Shown here: piece by piece, positions 1 to 4,739 of the stretch
Layout of the letters: every line of letters starts with the position of its first letter
Position numbering within the stretch: the stretch's first letter is position 1
NCBI GenBank assembly: GCA_002377245.1
Contig: DFPL01000067.1
Span: forward strand, 1 to 13,417
Direction: 5' to 3'
DNA: 13,417 bases
Source: Enterobacteriaceae bacterium UBA3516
GTDB lineage: Bacteria; Pseudomonadota; Gammaproteobacteria; Enterobacterales; Enterobacteriaceae
The notes under the pieces: generated by a model
Database searches by the model: none
What the model saw: only the letters and a program-made list of their open reading frames with translations
What the model was told of the DNA's origin: nothing
Translations under genes and position numbers: made by a program

Positions 1-18
1 GATAAGCAGGAGGCGTGA
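1..18 (+). CDS. C-terminal tail of an upstream gene (partial)
   Basis: Frame 1 is open from the window edge and reads Asp-Lys-Gln-Glu-Ala-stop, with the stop TGA sharing its last base with the ATG of the next gene. Such stop/start overlaps continue through the next three genes, so this is probably the end of another member of the same delayed-early operon. Five codons are too few to name it. Frame 2 is also open to position 25, so the assignment to frame 1 is an inference from the coupling pattern. Confidence 0.35.
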   Translation, partial: DKQEA

Positions 19-308
19 TGGCTGATTTACGCAAGGCCGCACGCGGGCGCGAATGTCAGGTCCGTATTCCTGGCGTCTGTAATGGCAACCCCGAAACTTC
101 CGTTCTGGCTCACATCCGTATTGCTGGTTTGTGCGGCACCGGCATTAAGCCGCCCGATTTGATCGCTGCCATCGCATGTAACTGTTGTCACGACGAGATA
201 GACCGCCGCACGCATCTCGTTGACGCTGAATATGCGAAAGAGTGTGCGTTGGAGGGAATGGCCCGCACGCAGGTTATCTGGCTTAAAGAGGGGTTGGTGA
301 AAGCATGA
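18..308 (+). CDS. ybcO: YbcO-like (DUF1364) putative phage nuclease
   Basis: A 96-residue protein that I recognise as very close to YbcO of the E. coli DLP12 prophage (family PF07102/DUF1364). What is visible is a small basic protein with a Cys/His-rich layout: C13, C21, H32, C39, then C54-x-C56-C57-H58 and H66. This suits a zinc-stabilised, HNH-like nuclease fold; the nuclease role is a family inference and is not shown here. I start it at ATG 18 and not at the in-frame GTG at 15, because the AGGAGG at 8-13 stands 4 bases from the ATG but only 1 base from the GTG. Its stop overlaps the rusA start as ATGA. In DLP12 ybcO also lies directly before rusA, so the neighbourhood supports a role in phage recombination or Holliday-junction processing. 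Confidence 0.9.
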   Translation: MADLRKAARGRECQVRIPGVCNGNPETSVLAHIRIAGLCGTGIKPPDLIAAIACNCCHDEIDRRTHLVDAEYAKECALEGMARTQVIWLKEGLVKA

Positions 309-664
309 AGATTTACGACGTCACGCCTGTCAGCAAACCGCGCATGACTCAGCGCGATCGCTGGGTTAAGCGCCCGGCTACCGCCGCCTACTGGGTATTC
401 AAAGATGAAGTTCGACTGCTAAATATAAAACTCCCTGAATACGGCTATCACATCACGTTCGTTATTCCCATGCCAAAAAGCTGGAGCAAGAAAAAGCGCT
501 TACAGCACGATGGTCGCGCTCATCAGCAGAAGCCTGACAAAGACAATCTGGAAAAGGCACTCCTCGACGCCATCTTCAACGACGACAGCCGTGTATGGGA
601 TGGGCGAGTCACAAAGGTCTGGGGCGACAAGGGAAAGATCATCATCGGGGAATGCGCGCAATGA
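305..664 (+). CDS. rusA: RusA-family Holliday junction resolvase
   Basis: A 119-residue protein of the RusA family, dimeric endonucleases that cut Holliday junctions by paired nicks and resolve recombination or replication intermediates of the phage. The diagnostic stretch is P77-D78-K-D80-N-L, followed by N92-D93-D94. By alignment with E. coli RusA (catalytic D70, D72, D91) the metal-binding acids are D78, D80 and D94. The Lys-rich stretch at 58-66 (KSWSKKKRL) probably contacts DNA. The protein is clearly divergent from RusA of DLP12, with a different N-terminus and a shorter link between D80 and D94, while the length matches the family (about 120 aa). It overlaps the preceding gene by ATGA and the following mini-gene by ATGA, implying translational coupling. 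Confidence 0.88.
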   Translation: MKIYDVTPVSKPRMTQRDRWVKRPATAAYWVFKDEVRLLNIKLPEYGYHITFVIPMPKSWSKKKRLQHDGRAHQQKPDKDNLEKALLDAIFNDDSRVWDGRVTKVWGDKGKIIIGECAQ

Positions 665-771
665 CCTTCTTCGACTTCAACCGGTACCAGGCCGAAAGTG
701 TTGCGCGGTCATTTCTCAAGGCGATCGCTCGCCACACAAGTAAATCCCAACAGCAAGGAAAAAAACAATGA
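661..771 (+). CDS. Small coupled ORF (36 aa), unknown function
   Basis: An open frame of 36 codons starts at the ATG that overlaps the rusA stop (ATGA, 661-664). It ends at the TGA that overlaps the start of the DUF1133 gene (ATGA, 768-771), so it fills the gap between the two genes exactly. The N-terminus reads MTFFDFNRYQAESVARSF and the C-terminus is Lys/Gln-rich (SKSQQQGKKQ). The exact fit at both ends suggests that it is translated, either as a protein or mainly to carry ribosomes to the next start. I do not recognise a family. An AAGGAA upstream of 768 could also start the next gene independently. Confidence 0.55.
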   Translation: MTFFDFNRYQAESVARSFLKAIARHTSKSQQQGKKQ

Positions 772-1370
772 CTCCACGTCAACGCCGACAGCACTTCGCA
801 GGGTTGGGAACTATAGCTACTGCTCCCCGTAAGAGCTATCTCGGTAAATTCACACCTTTAACAGCCATCCAGTCTGGCTGGATAAAGTCGCTGCTGACAG
901 TCTGGGGGGAGAGCGTAAGGGGAGATCTTGCCCCAAAAATGCCAAGAAATCATAGTTGCTGGAATGGTCTGAGGGGAAATCGCTGGTCGGAAAAGGCGCT
1001 TGAACGTTTTACGGCCGCGCTGAGCCAGGCCCGCAACGAGGGATTCAAAGGGCAGCACATTATGAAGCGCGCTCATGCCATTCTCTGGCCAAAGGAATCC
1101 GTGAGCGTAATTGAACAGGCTCTTCGCAATGATGATATCGATTTTGTGGAGCAAAGTGTTTTGCTGGCGCTGGACCCAAACGACCCGGTCTATCTGGTTG
1201 GCGTGCAATATTATACGACCAGAAAAAAAATCTCCGATATCACCAGAGAGTTACAGGCAATCGCGCCCTGGCTAACACAAGAGAAGGCTAGAGAGCGCGT
1301 TAAATGGTGTTTGCAGATTTTCAGGGCAAAAGTTTTTCTGTCAGCGAGGGAACTGTTGGTTGAGCAATAA
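768..1370 (+). CDS. DUF1133 protein, putative late antiterminator (Q position)
   Basis: A 200-residue basic protein of the DUF1133 type found in lambdoid prophages. Visible features are a Trp/Arg/Asn-rich central part (SCWNGLRGNRWSEKALERF, about residues 62-80) and a helical C-terminus with Trp, Lys and Arg (PWLTQEKARERVKWCLQIFRAK, about 167-188). It is the last gene of the delayed-early operon, after rusA. It is followed directly by a promoter-like element and stacked terminators, which is the arrangement of Q genes in lambda, P22 and phage 21. I therefore infer a Q-like role, letting RNA polymerase from the late promoter read through terminators into lysis and head genes. The sequence does not prove this and the family is formally of unknown function. 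Translation is coupled to the upstream mini-gene by ATGA, with AAGGAA upstream as its own ribosome site. Confidence 0.75.
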   Translation: MTPRQRRQHFAGLGTIATAPRKSYLGKFTPLTAIQSGWIKSLLTVWGESVRGDLAPKMPRNHSCWNGLRGNRWSEKALERFTAALSQARNEGFKGQHIMKRAHAILWPKESVSVIEQALRNDDIDFVEQSVLLALDPNDPVYLVGVQYYTTRKKISDITRELQAIAPWLTQEKARERVKWCLQIFRAKVFLSARELLVEQ

Positions 1371-1412
1371 AATGGCTGATTTAGCTTTTAGTGCTGTTCG
1401 TGATGAAATACA

Positions 1413-1440
1413 TTGAAATTAACCCAATAAGTTAGATAAT
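1413..1440 (+). promoter_or_regulatory. Candidate late promoter (pR'-like)
   Basis: TTGAAA at 1413-1418 (5 of 6 with the -35 consensus) and GATAAT at 1435-1440 (5 of 6 with the -10 consensus) are 16 bases apart. They lie 43 bases after the stop of the Q-position gene. The predicted start is near 1447, about 65 bases before a strong terminator hairpin, which is the layout of lambdoid late promoters. The Q-binding element itself cannot be recognised by eye. Confidence 0.55.
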
Positions 1441-1470
1441 TAATTCATGCTTGGCAGAGCTACAACATGA

Positions 1471-1484
1471 TAACAGCGCTGTTA
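1471..1484. repeat. 14-bp perfect palindrome in the late leader
   Basis: TAACAGCGCTGTTA is its own reverse complement over all 14 bases. It lies 24 bases after the predicted late transcription start. It may be a protein-binding site or a short RNA hairpin; the sequence does not say which. Confidence 0.6.
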
Positions 1485-1509
1485 AGCCACAATCTGACAA
1501 ATTCGAAAA

Positions 1510-1530
1510 CCTCGCTCCGGCGGGGTTTTT
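1510..1530 (+). terminator. Rho-independent terminator (tR'-like)
   Basis: CCTCGC (1510-1515) pairs with GCGGGG (1520-1525) around a TCCG loop, with one T-G wobble. Five T follow. The four A before the stem can extend pairing into the T run. Its place just after the candidate late promoter is what is expected for the terminator that Q overrides. Confidence 0.75.
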
Positions 1531-1536
1531 GCTTTC

Positions 1537-1596
1537 CGGCGATACGACAGGGGTATTCGCGAGGTGCATTGCACCAGTACCCCTGTCATAGCGCCG
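1537..1596 (+). repeat. Long nested inverted repeat (structured RNA candidate)
   Basis: Arms 1537-1555 and 1578-1596 pair at 17 of 19 positions, including an unbroken block of ten (GACAGGGGTA with TACCCCTGTC). The loop contains a second perfect stem, GGTGCA (1563-1568) with TGCACC (1570-1575). There is no T run after it, so it is not a simple terminator. It sits between two terminators and could be a stable structure in a late leader RNA or a small RNA, or a DNA site. The overlapping open frame (1467-1655) is not credible as protein. Confidence 0.65.
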
Positions 1597-1607
1597 TTTT
1601 GCAAAAC
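1596..1607. repeat. 12-bp perfect palindrome
   Basis: GTTTTGCAAAAC is fully self-complementary and begins on the last base of the long hairpin. Function unknown; possibly a binding site or a small continuation of the RNA structure. Confidence 0.5.
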
Positions 1608-1623
1608 GAAAAATATATAGAAG

Positions 1624-1646
1624 CCCCGCATGCTGCGGAGTTTTTT
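1624..1646 (+). terminator. Rho-independent terminator
   Basis: CCGCA (1626-1630) pairs with TGCGG (1634-1638) around a TGC loop. Beyond one C/A mismatch the pair C1624-G1640 extends it, and six T follow (1641-1646). This is the second plus-strand terminator between the candidate late promoter and the lysis genes. Confidence 0.7.
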
Positions 1647-1763
1647 AGTATTTAAAGCCGGAAGCTTATTTGGTTTTGGTATGAGCGGTCTCTTGATATG
1701 GAAACAGGGGTCACCAACGACTAAAGACGCTCAAGTGACAAGTCTGACTTTGCCTTAACGATC

Positions 1764-1982
1764 TTACTTCAGAACTGATTCCCGATACCTTGAAGAATCA
1801 ATGAGCAGTTTCAGGGCCGCTTCATAAACCAGCGATTCTTCAACCGGTCTGCCAGATTCATAGCATTCAATGTATTTGCGTGAGAGCGCTTCAAGGAGAA
1901 TTTTTTTAGATAATCTTTCAGAACAACCTGACTGAATGATTTCCAGGGTAAGACTTCCTATGATTTCAATTTCGCTTTTCAT
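1764..1982 (-). CDS. Small acidic/helical protein, YmgB/AriR-like paralogue A
   Basis: A 72-residue protein on the minus strand, opposite to the late operon. It starts with MKSEIEIIGSLTLEI and has the blocks SG...LSKKILLEALSRKY and VEESLVYEAALKLLI. It is a paralogue of the minus-strand gene at 2459-2656: 31 of 63 residues are identical without gaps. The order Glu-x-x-x-Gly, Ser-Gly, Lys-rich turn, then a helix ending in Ala/Leu-Lys-Leu-Leu, resembles the YmgB/AriR family (PF10798) of small helical regulators linked to biofilm and acid response. That resemblance is from memory and only moderate. GAGG lies 5 bases before the ATG on the minus strand, and TTTATA at 2027-2032 read on the minus strand gives a TATAAA that may be its -10. 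Antisense orientation suggests expression in the lysogen. Confidence 0.7.
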   Translation of the reverse strand: MKSEIEIIGSLTLEIIQSGCSERLSKKILLEALSRKYIECYESGRPVEESLVYEAALKLLIDSSRYRESVLK

Positions 1983-2189
1983 GCCTGCCTCGTCAGCTCT
2001 GATGTTAAATCGGCGAAGTGTATTTATTTATACAACGGCTGTGCTTTTTTTGCTGCTGCTAATCGCATCTGACAGTAAGTGTTTCAATAATTCAATACGT
2101 TAGCTCAATTTATATTCGGATTCATCCTTAATCAAAATTTCGCTTTCACGCTAGGGTTTAAGTATGGAATTTAGTGATTAAGGAGCCGC

Positions 2190-2273
2190 ATGAGCTGGAT
2201 TTTCTATTCAAAAGAATGGGTTAAGATTGTACCTCTTGCATTTGATGATGAATTTAAACTCATCCGGCCATGA
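2190..2273 (+). CDS. Candidate 27-aa microprotein
   Basis: ATG 2190 is preceded by a full AAGGAG (2180-2185) four bases upstream, and the frame runs 27 codons to TGA 2271-2273. The product starts MSWIFYSKEWVKIVP and ends FKLIRP, with an aromatic and basic first half. A terminator follows 100 bases later on the same strand, so a short independent transcript is possible. I know no family. The case rests on the ribosome site and the terminator; chance cannot be excluded for so short a frame. Confidence 0.35.
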   Translation: MSWIFYSKEWVKIVPLAFDDEFKLIRP

Positions 2274-2372
2274 GAGCGACGCCAACTGATCATGAAAAGA
2301 GACGCGCTGAGAAGACTTGTAGTTAGACATTATGGCTTAAGTTAGAAAGACAAGTATTTATACCATTCAATC

Positions 2373-2396
2373 AGGCTGCCAAATGGCGGCCTTTTT
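2373..2396 (+). terminator. Rho-independent terminator
   Basis: AGGCTGCC (2373-2380) pairs with GGCGGCCT (2385-2392) around AAAT, with one T-G wobble, and is followed by T2392-2396. It is oriented for plus-strand transcription, although the genes on both sides are on the minus strand. Confidence 0.75.
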
Positions 2397-2458
2397 CATT
2401 TCTGGCCTCTGAAACCACACTTACATGTATCTGCAGTCCTGCTAACGTTGTGGTCAGA

Positions 2459-2656
2459 TTAGTCGGGTGATTTGCTTAAAATTTTTATTGCAGATTCGTA
2501 ATGCAGAGATTCTTCTACTGTAGAGCTGGTCTCATAGATGTAGACGTACTTACGGGTGAGGTGTTGAATCAGCATTTTTTTACTTATGTGATCTACGACC
2601 CCTGCCTGGAGAATGTCATAGACAGCGCTCCCTATAATTCTGTCTTCATGTTTCAT
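2459..2656 (-). CDS. Small helical protein, YmgB/AriR-like paralogue B
   Basis: The product from the chosen start is 65 residues, beginning MKHEDRIIGSAVYDILQAG with the blocks ISKKMLIQHLTRKY and VEESLHYESAIKIL. It matches paralogue A (1764-1982) at 31 of 63 positions without a gap and begins at the same residue, which is why I place the start at 2656. The frame extends to an ATG at 2734. An ATG at 2686 has purine-rich sequence (GGGGA, AGGTG) before it, so a 75-residue form with MLLFSSAGYD added is possible; the ribosome site at 2656 is weak. Family assignment to YmgB/AriR is tentative, as for paralogue A. The gene faces away from the holin, ends before the plus-strand terminator at 2373, and probably belongs to lysogenic cargo. 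Confidence 0.65.
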   Translation of the reverse strand: MKHEDRIIGSAVYDILQAGVVDHISKKMLIQHLTRKYVYIYETSSTVEESLHYESAIKILSKSPD

Positions 2657-2738
2657 GTCATAGCCAGCGGATGAAAAAAGAAGCATGGCACCTAATCCCC
2701 ACAAATGACAGGATTGTTTCGTAAAGCTGTTCATCCAT

Positions 2739-2761
2739 AACCCGCCTTGTGCGGGTTTTTT
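2739..2761 (+). terminator. Rho-independent terminator before the lysis genes
   Basis: AACCCGC (2739-2745) pairs perfectly with GCGGGTT (2751-2757) around CTTGT, and the T run spans 2756-2761. It points into the lysis cassette from upstream, 108 bases before the holin start. Polymerase must pass it to express lysis genes, which again suits an antitermination system. Confidence 0.8.
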
Positions 2762-2766
2762 ATTAC

Positions 2767-2823
2767 CAGGTTCCGGGCAATCAAAACCAGATAGCCTGTC
2801 GTTAGCTGCAGCCCGAGAACCTG
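2767..2823 (+). promoter_or_regulatory. Stable hairpin in the holin leader
   Basis: CAGGTTC CGGGC (2767-2778) pairs with GCCCG A GAACCTG (2811-2823): twelve pairs interrupted by one bulged A2816, with a 32-base loop. There is no T run. It ends 33 bases before the holin ribosome site (2857-2861), so it may shape the mRNA leader of the lysis genes. It could influence which of two holin starts is used; that is inference. Confidence 0.55.
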
Positions 2824-2868
2824 ACCCTTTCTACTCACACAGCGCCACCCTTAAACGGAGGTGCGGAT

Positions 2869-3219
2869 ATGACACGTATGAATCAGAGTGCCGATACAGC
2901 AATCAACTGGGGGTCACTAATGTCTTTGCTGTCCAGCATGGCCGGGATTGTCACTCTTGAGAGAGTGTATATGGCTACAGCTGTAGCTGGCGCAGTGATT
3001 GCATTACTTGGTTACCTGGACAAGCGGAAAACGGAAAAGCTCGATCGCAAATCCATAGAAGAAGAACGCCGCAATCAGCAGGAACGTATTGAGTTGGATC
3101 GGGTGCGTGCTCAGGCAGTACTCGATTTTCTCAAGGGCAGTAATGATTCGCCTGCAGTGCAGAAGTCCCCCGAAGTCATTAAGGGCATTAACAAGGTACT
3201 TGATGCTGCGAAGGAATAA
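2869..3219 (+). CDS. Phage holin (two membrane segments)
   Basis: This 116-residue protein has two hydrophobic segments (about 14-30 and 34-50) separated by a short E31-R32 turn. A long, highly charged helical tail follows (51-90, rich in Lys, Arg, Glu), probably cytoplasmic. This fits a holin with class II topology, which times lysis by forming lesions in the inner membrane; with the SAR endolysin that follows, small pinholin-type holes would suffice. The ATG at 2869 has GGAGG seven bases upstream. Residue 4 is also Met (M-T-R-M), so an internal start at 2878 would drop an Arg, as in the dual-start holins of phage 21 and lambda. The C-terminal tail is longer than in the phage 21 holin (about 70 aa). 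The endolysin ribosome site lies over this gene's last codons. Confidence 0.8.
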   Translation: MTRMNQSADTAINWGSLMSLLSSMAGIVTLERVYMATAVAGAVIALLGYLDKRKTEKLDRKSIEEERRNQQERIELDRVRAQAVLDFLKGSNDSPAVQKSPEVIKGINKVLDAAKE

Positions 3220-3222
3220 TTT

Positions 3223-3762
3223 ATGGCCTCTCCACGTGCAAAACTGAGTGCGGTAATGCTGGCTCTCATTGCTTCAGGTGCTTCAGCTCCGGTACTGTTC
3301 GATCAGTTCATCAGCGAGAAAGAGGGCAATGCGCTGGTGGCAGTCGTTGACCCTGGCGGCGTCTGGTCATTGTGCCATGGCGTAACGGTCATTGATGGAA
3401 AGCCAGTTATTAATGGGCAGCGCGCAACTGAGACCCAGTGCAAGAAAGTAAACGCCATAGAGCGCGATAAAGCGCTGGCGTGGGTTAAGAAAAATATCCG
3501 CGTTCCACTGACTGAACCGCAGAAAGTTGGTATTGCCAGTTTCTGTCCTTACAACATCGGTCCCGGCAAATGCTTTCCTTCCACTTTCTATCAGCGAATT
3601 AACGCCGGTGACCGCAAAGGTGCGTGCGAAGCAATCCGTTGGTGGATTAAAGACGGTGGGCGTGACTGCCGGCTGACGAAAGGACAGAAAGACGGATGTT
3701 ACGGCCAGGTTGAAAGACGTGACCAGGAAAGCGCGCTGACGTGCTGGGAGCTGGACCAGTGA
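3223..3762 (+). CDS. SAR endolysin, glycoside hydrolase 24 (lysozyme)
   Basis: A 179-residue muramidase of the phage 21 R / RrrD group that cuts the glycan strands of peptidoglycan. Residues 8-25 form a weakly hydrophobic segment full of Ala, Ser and Gly (LSAVMLALIASGASAPVL). That is typical of a signal-anchor-release domain, which holds the enzyme inactive in the membrane until the holin depolarises it. The catalytic region reads E34-G, D43 and W48-S49-L-C51-H-G. The usual triad is Glu-8-Asp-5-Thr; here the spacing is kept but Ser49 stands in the Thr position. Eight Cys (51, 73, 108, 117, 135, 149, 159, 174), none in the SAR segment, suggest several periplasmic disulfides. AAGGA at 3211-3215 is seven bases before ATG 3223. 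The stop overlaps the GTG start of Rz. Confidence 0.92.
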   Translation: MASPRAKLSAVMLALIASGASAPVLFDQFISEKEGNALVAVVDPGGVWSLCHGVTVIDGKPVINGQRATETQCKKVNAIERDKALAWVKKNIRVPLTEPQKVGIASFCPYNIGPGKCFPSTFYQRINAGDRKGACEAIRWWIKDGGRDCRLTKGQKDGCYGQVERRDQESALTCWELDQ

Positions 3763-4301
3763 AAATACGATACCTCATTGTGATTGGCGCTTTTATACTG
3801 AGCATTTTCGGCGGACTGGCCTGGTCGGCATTTCACTACAGTAAGAAGGCTGCGACAGCGGAGAGTGTAAGTCGCGTGCTCAAATCAGATAACGCGCTGC
3901 AGGGGCAAGTAATCGCCACTCAGGCATTCAACATCAACCGGCTCAATCAAACTGCTCAGACTGCCCAGCGGGCAAACGCAATTGTGGCCGGGAACAGCGA
4001 AACGACGGTAATCGAATATCGGGAGATATTACGCCATGAAAAAACGTGCGATCTGCCTGTTCCTGCTGCTATCGCTGGTGGGCTGCTCGAATACGCGAAC
4101 CGTTTACGTGCCAGCGCAATGCACCCCGATCCCGTCGGGACTGACTCAGCCGATGGTGACACCACTGCCGCCAGCGGGTTGACGTACTGCCAGGCTGTTT
4201 TATGGATTGAGCCGCTGCTGGCAACCATAGAGCAGGGTAATAACAATTTCGCGGGAATCCGGGACATCGAACAACACCGCCAAAAATCAAAAGGTAATTA
4301 A
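3759..4301 (+). CDS. Rz: Rz-like inner-membrane spanin
   Basis: The product is 180 residues from GTG 3759. Residues 5-24 are a single membrane anchor (YLIVIGAFILSIFGGLAW). A periplasmic, Gln/Ala/Asn-rich helical stretch (about 30-85) follows, likely coiled coil. It acts as the i-spanin that joins the outer-membrane lipoprotein Rz1 to span the periplasm and disrupt the outer membrane at the last step of lysis. I chose GTG 3759 because it overlaps the endolysin stop (GTGA), has GGGAG at 3746-3750 eight bases before, and leaves the anchor at the very N-terminus. A GTG at 3741 would add six residues. The Rz1 gene lies entirely inside this one in another frame. The sequence is unlike lambda Rz, whose relic is found at 4740-4889. 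Confidence 0.82.
   Translation: MKIRYLIVIGAFILSIFGGLAWSAFHYSKKAATAESVSRVLKSDNALQGQVIATQAFNINRLNQTAQTAQRANAIVAGNSETTVIEYREILRHEKTCDLPVPAAIAGGLLEYANRLRASAMHPDPVGTDSADGDTTAASGLTYCQAVLWIEPLLATIEQGNNNFAGIRDIEQHRQKSKGN
4036..4182 (+). CDS. Rz1: Rz1-like outer-membrane lipoprotein spanin (nested)
   Basis: A 48-residue frame nested within Rz in the +1 frame. It has a basic start (MKKR), a hydrophobic stretch (ICLFLLLSLV) and the lipobox L14-V15-G16-C17, so signal peptidase II should leave a mature lipoprotein of about 32 residues. The mature part is Pro-rich (ten Pro-containing positions or nearby, including PIPSG and PLPPAG), as in known Rz1 proteins. GGGAG at 4021-4025 is ten bases before the ATG. 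Nested Rz/Rz1 genes are the classic two-component spanin arrangement. The gene is easily missed because of its small size. Confidence 0.88.
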   Translation: MKKRAICLFLLLSLVGCSNTRTVYVPAQCTPIPSGLTQPMVTPLPPAG

Positions 4302-4428
4302 CGGTGCAGCAAAATCATTGTTAATGTGTGATTGTGAGCTGTACTCGCGATCTCCCCAAATGCCGTTATATAGGATTATTCTTAGCTTTATGGTATTTAT
4401 ATCCCTAAAATAAAAAAGGGGTATGGCC

Positions 4429-4692
4429 ATGAAAATCTTGGGGTTGGATGAGCGCAGGACGCTTCGTGGAAGTGGCGCGCTCAAGTTTTTTGAGCTTGAA
4501 AGGGTGCCAAACAATGATTGGGTGGAGATATTTCAAAGTCTCTTCACTAATGAAAATGAACAGGCATGGGTGGAGGGCTACTGCATCGTGACAAACTGTC
4601 GAACCAGAGACATCTCCATTCGACTGACGGAATTACAGTCAAAATGCGATGAGGCGAATGCAATACTCAAGAGGAAGCAGGCTTCTCTGTAA
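4429..4692 (+). CDS. Hypothetical accessory protein (87 aa)
   Basis: The product is 87 residues from ATG 4429. I prefer this start to ATG 4423 because AAGGGG at 4416-4421 is seven bases before 4429 but only one base before 4423. The sequence begins MKILGLDERRTLRGSGALKFFELERV, has WVEIFQSLF and QAWVEGYCIVTNC in the middle, and ends in a charged helix (RLTELQSKCDEANAILKRKQ) that may be a coiled coil. No signal peptide or membrane segment is seen and I do not recognise a family. It lies after the spanin genes, separated by 127 bases, and is followed by its own terminator, so it looks like an independent accessory unit within the late region. Confidence 0.65.
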   Translation: MKILGLDERRTLRGSGALKFFELERVPNNDWVEIFQSLFTNENEQAWVEGYCIVTNCRTRDISIRLTELQSKCDEANAILKRKQASL

Positions 4693-4714
4693 TGAGTTAG
4701 CGCTCCATGTTCAG

Positions 4715-4737
4715 AGCCGCCTTTAAGGCGGCTTTTT
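4715..4737 (+). terminator. Rho-independent terminator
   Basis: AGCCGCC (4715-4721) pairs perfectly with GGCGGCT (4727-4733) around TTTAA, followed by T4733-4737. It closes the 87-aa gene. Confidence 0.85.
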
Positions 4738-4739
4738 AT

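Larger units (their letters stand above)
1371..1763 (+). other. Non-coding regulatory interval after the Q-position gene
   Basis: No convincing gene lies here. The interval holds a promoter-like site (1413-1440), a 14-bp palindrome (1471-1484), two terminator hairpins (1510-1530 and 1624-1646), a long nested hairpin (1537-1596) and a 12-bp palindrome (1596-1607). A transcript starting near 1447 and ending at 1646 would be about 200 nt, similar in size and position to the lambda 6S RNA made from pR'. An ATG frame of 25 codons at 1681-1758 lacks a ribosome site and is not called. The piece 1647-1763 shows nothing else. Confidence 0.6.
1983..2458. other. Spacer between the two minus-strand paralogues
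   Basis: An AT-rich interval of 476 bases. It contains the likely minus-strand promoter of paralogue A near 2027-2032, a 27-codon plus-strand frame with a good ribosome site (2190-2273), a 17-codon frame (2292-2345) without one, and a plus-strand terminator (2373-2396). TATATT at 2111-2116 could be a -10 for the plus-strand unit, but no good -35 is seen. A plus-strand unit ending in its own terminator thus sits between two minus-strand genes. Confidence 0.45.

Noticed and set aside
1467..1655. 62-codon plus-strand frame over the late leader
   Set aside because: It is made of two terminators and the long hairpin; no ribosome site and unnatural composition.
3741..3758. GTG 3741 as Rz start
   Set aside because: GTG 3759 overlaps the endolysin stop, has GGGAG at good distance and puts the membrane anchor at the N-terminus.
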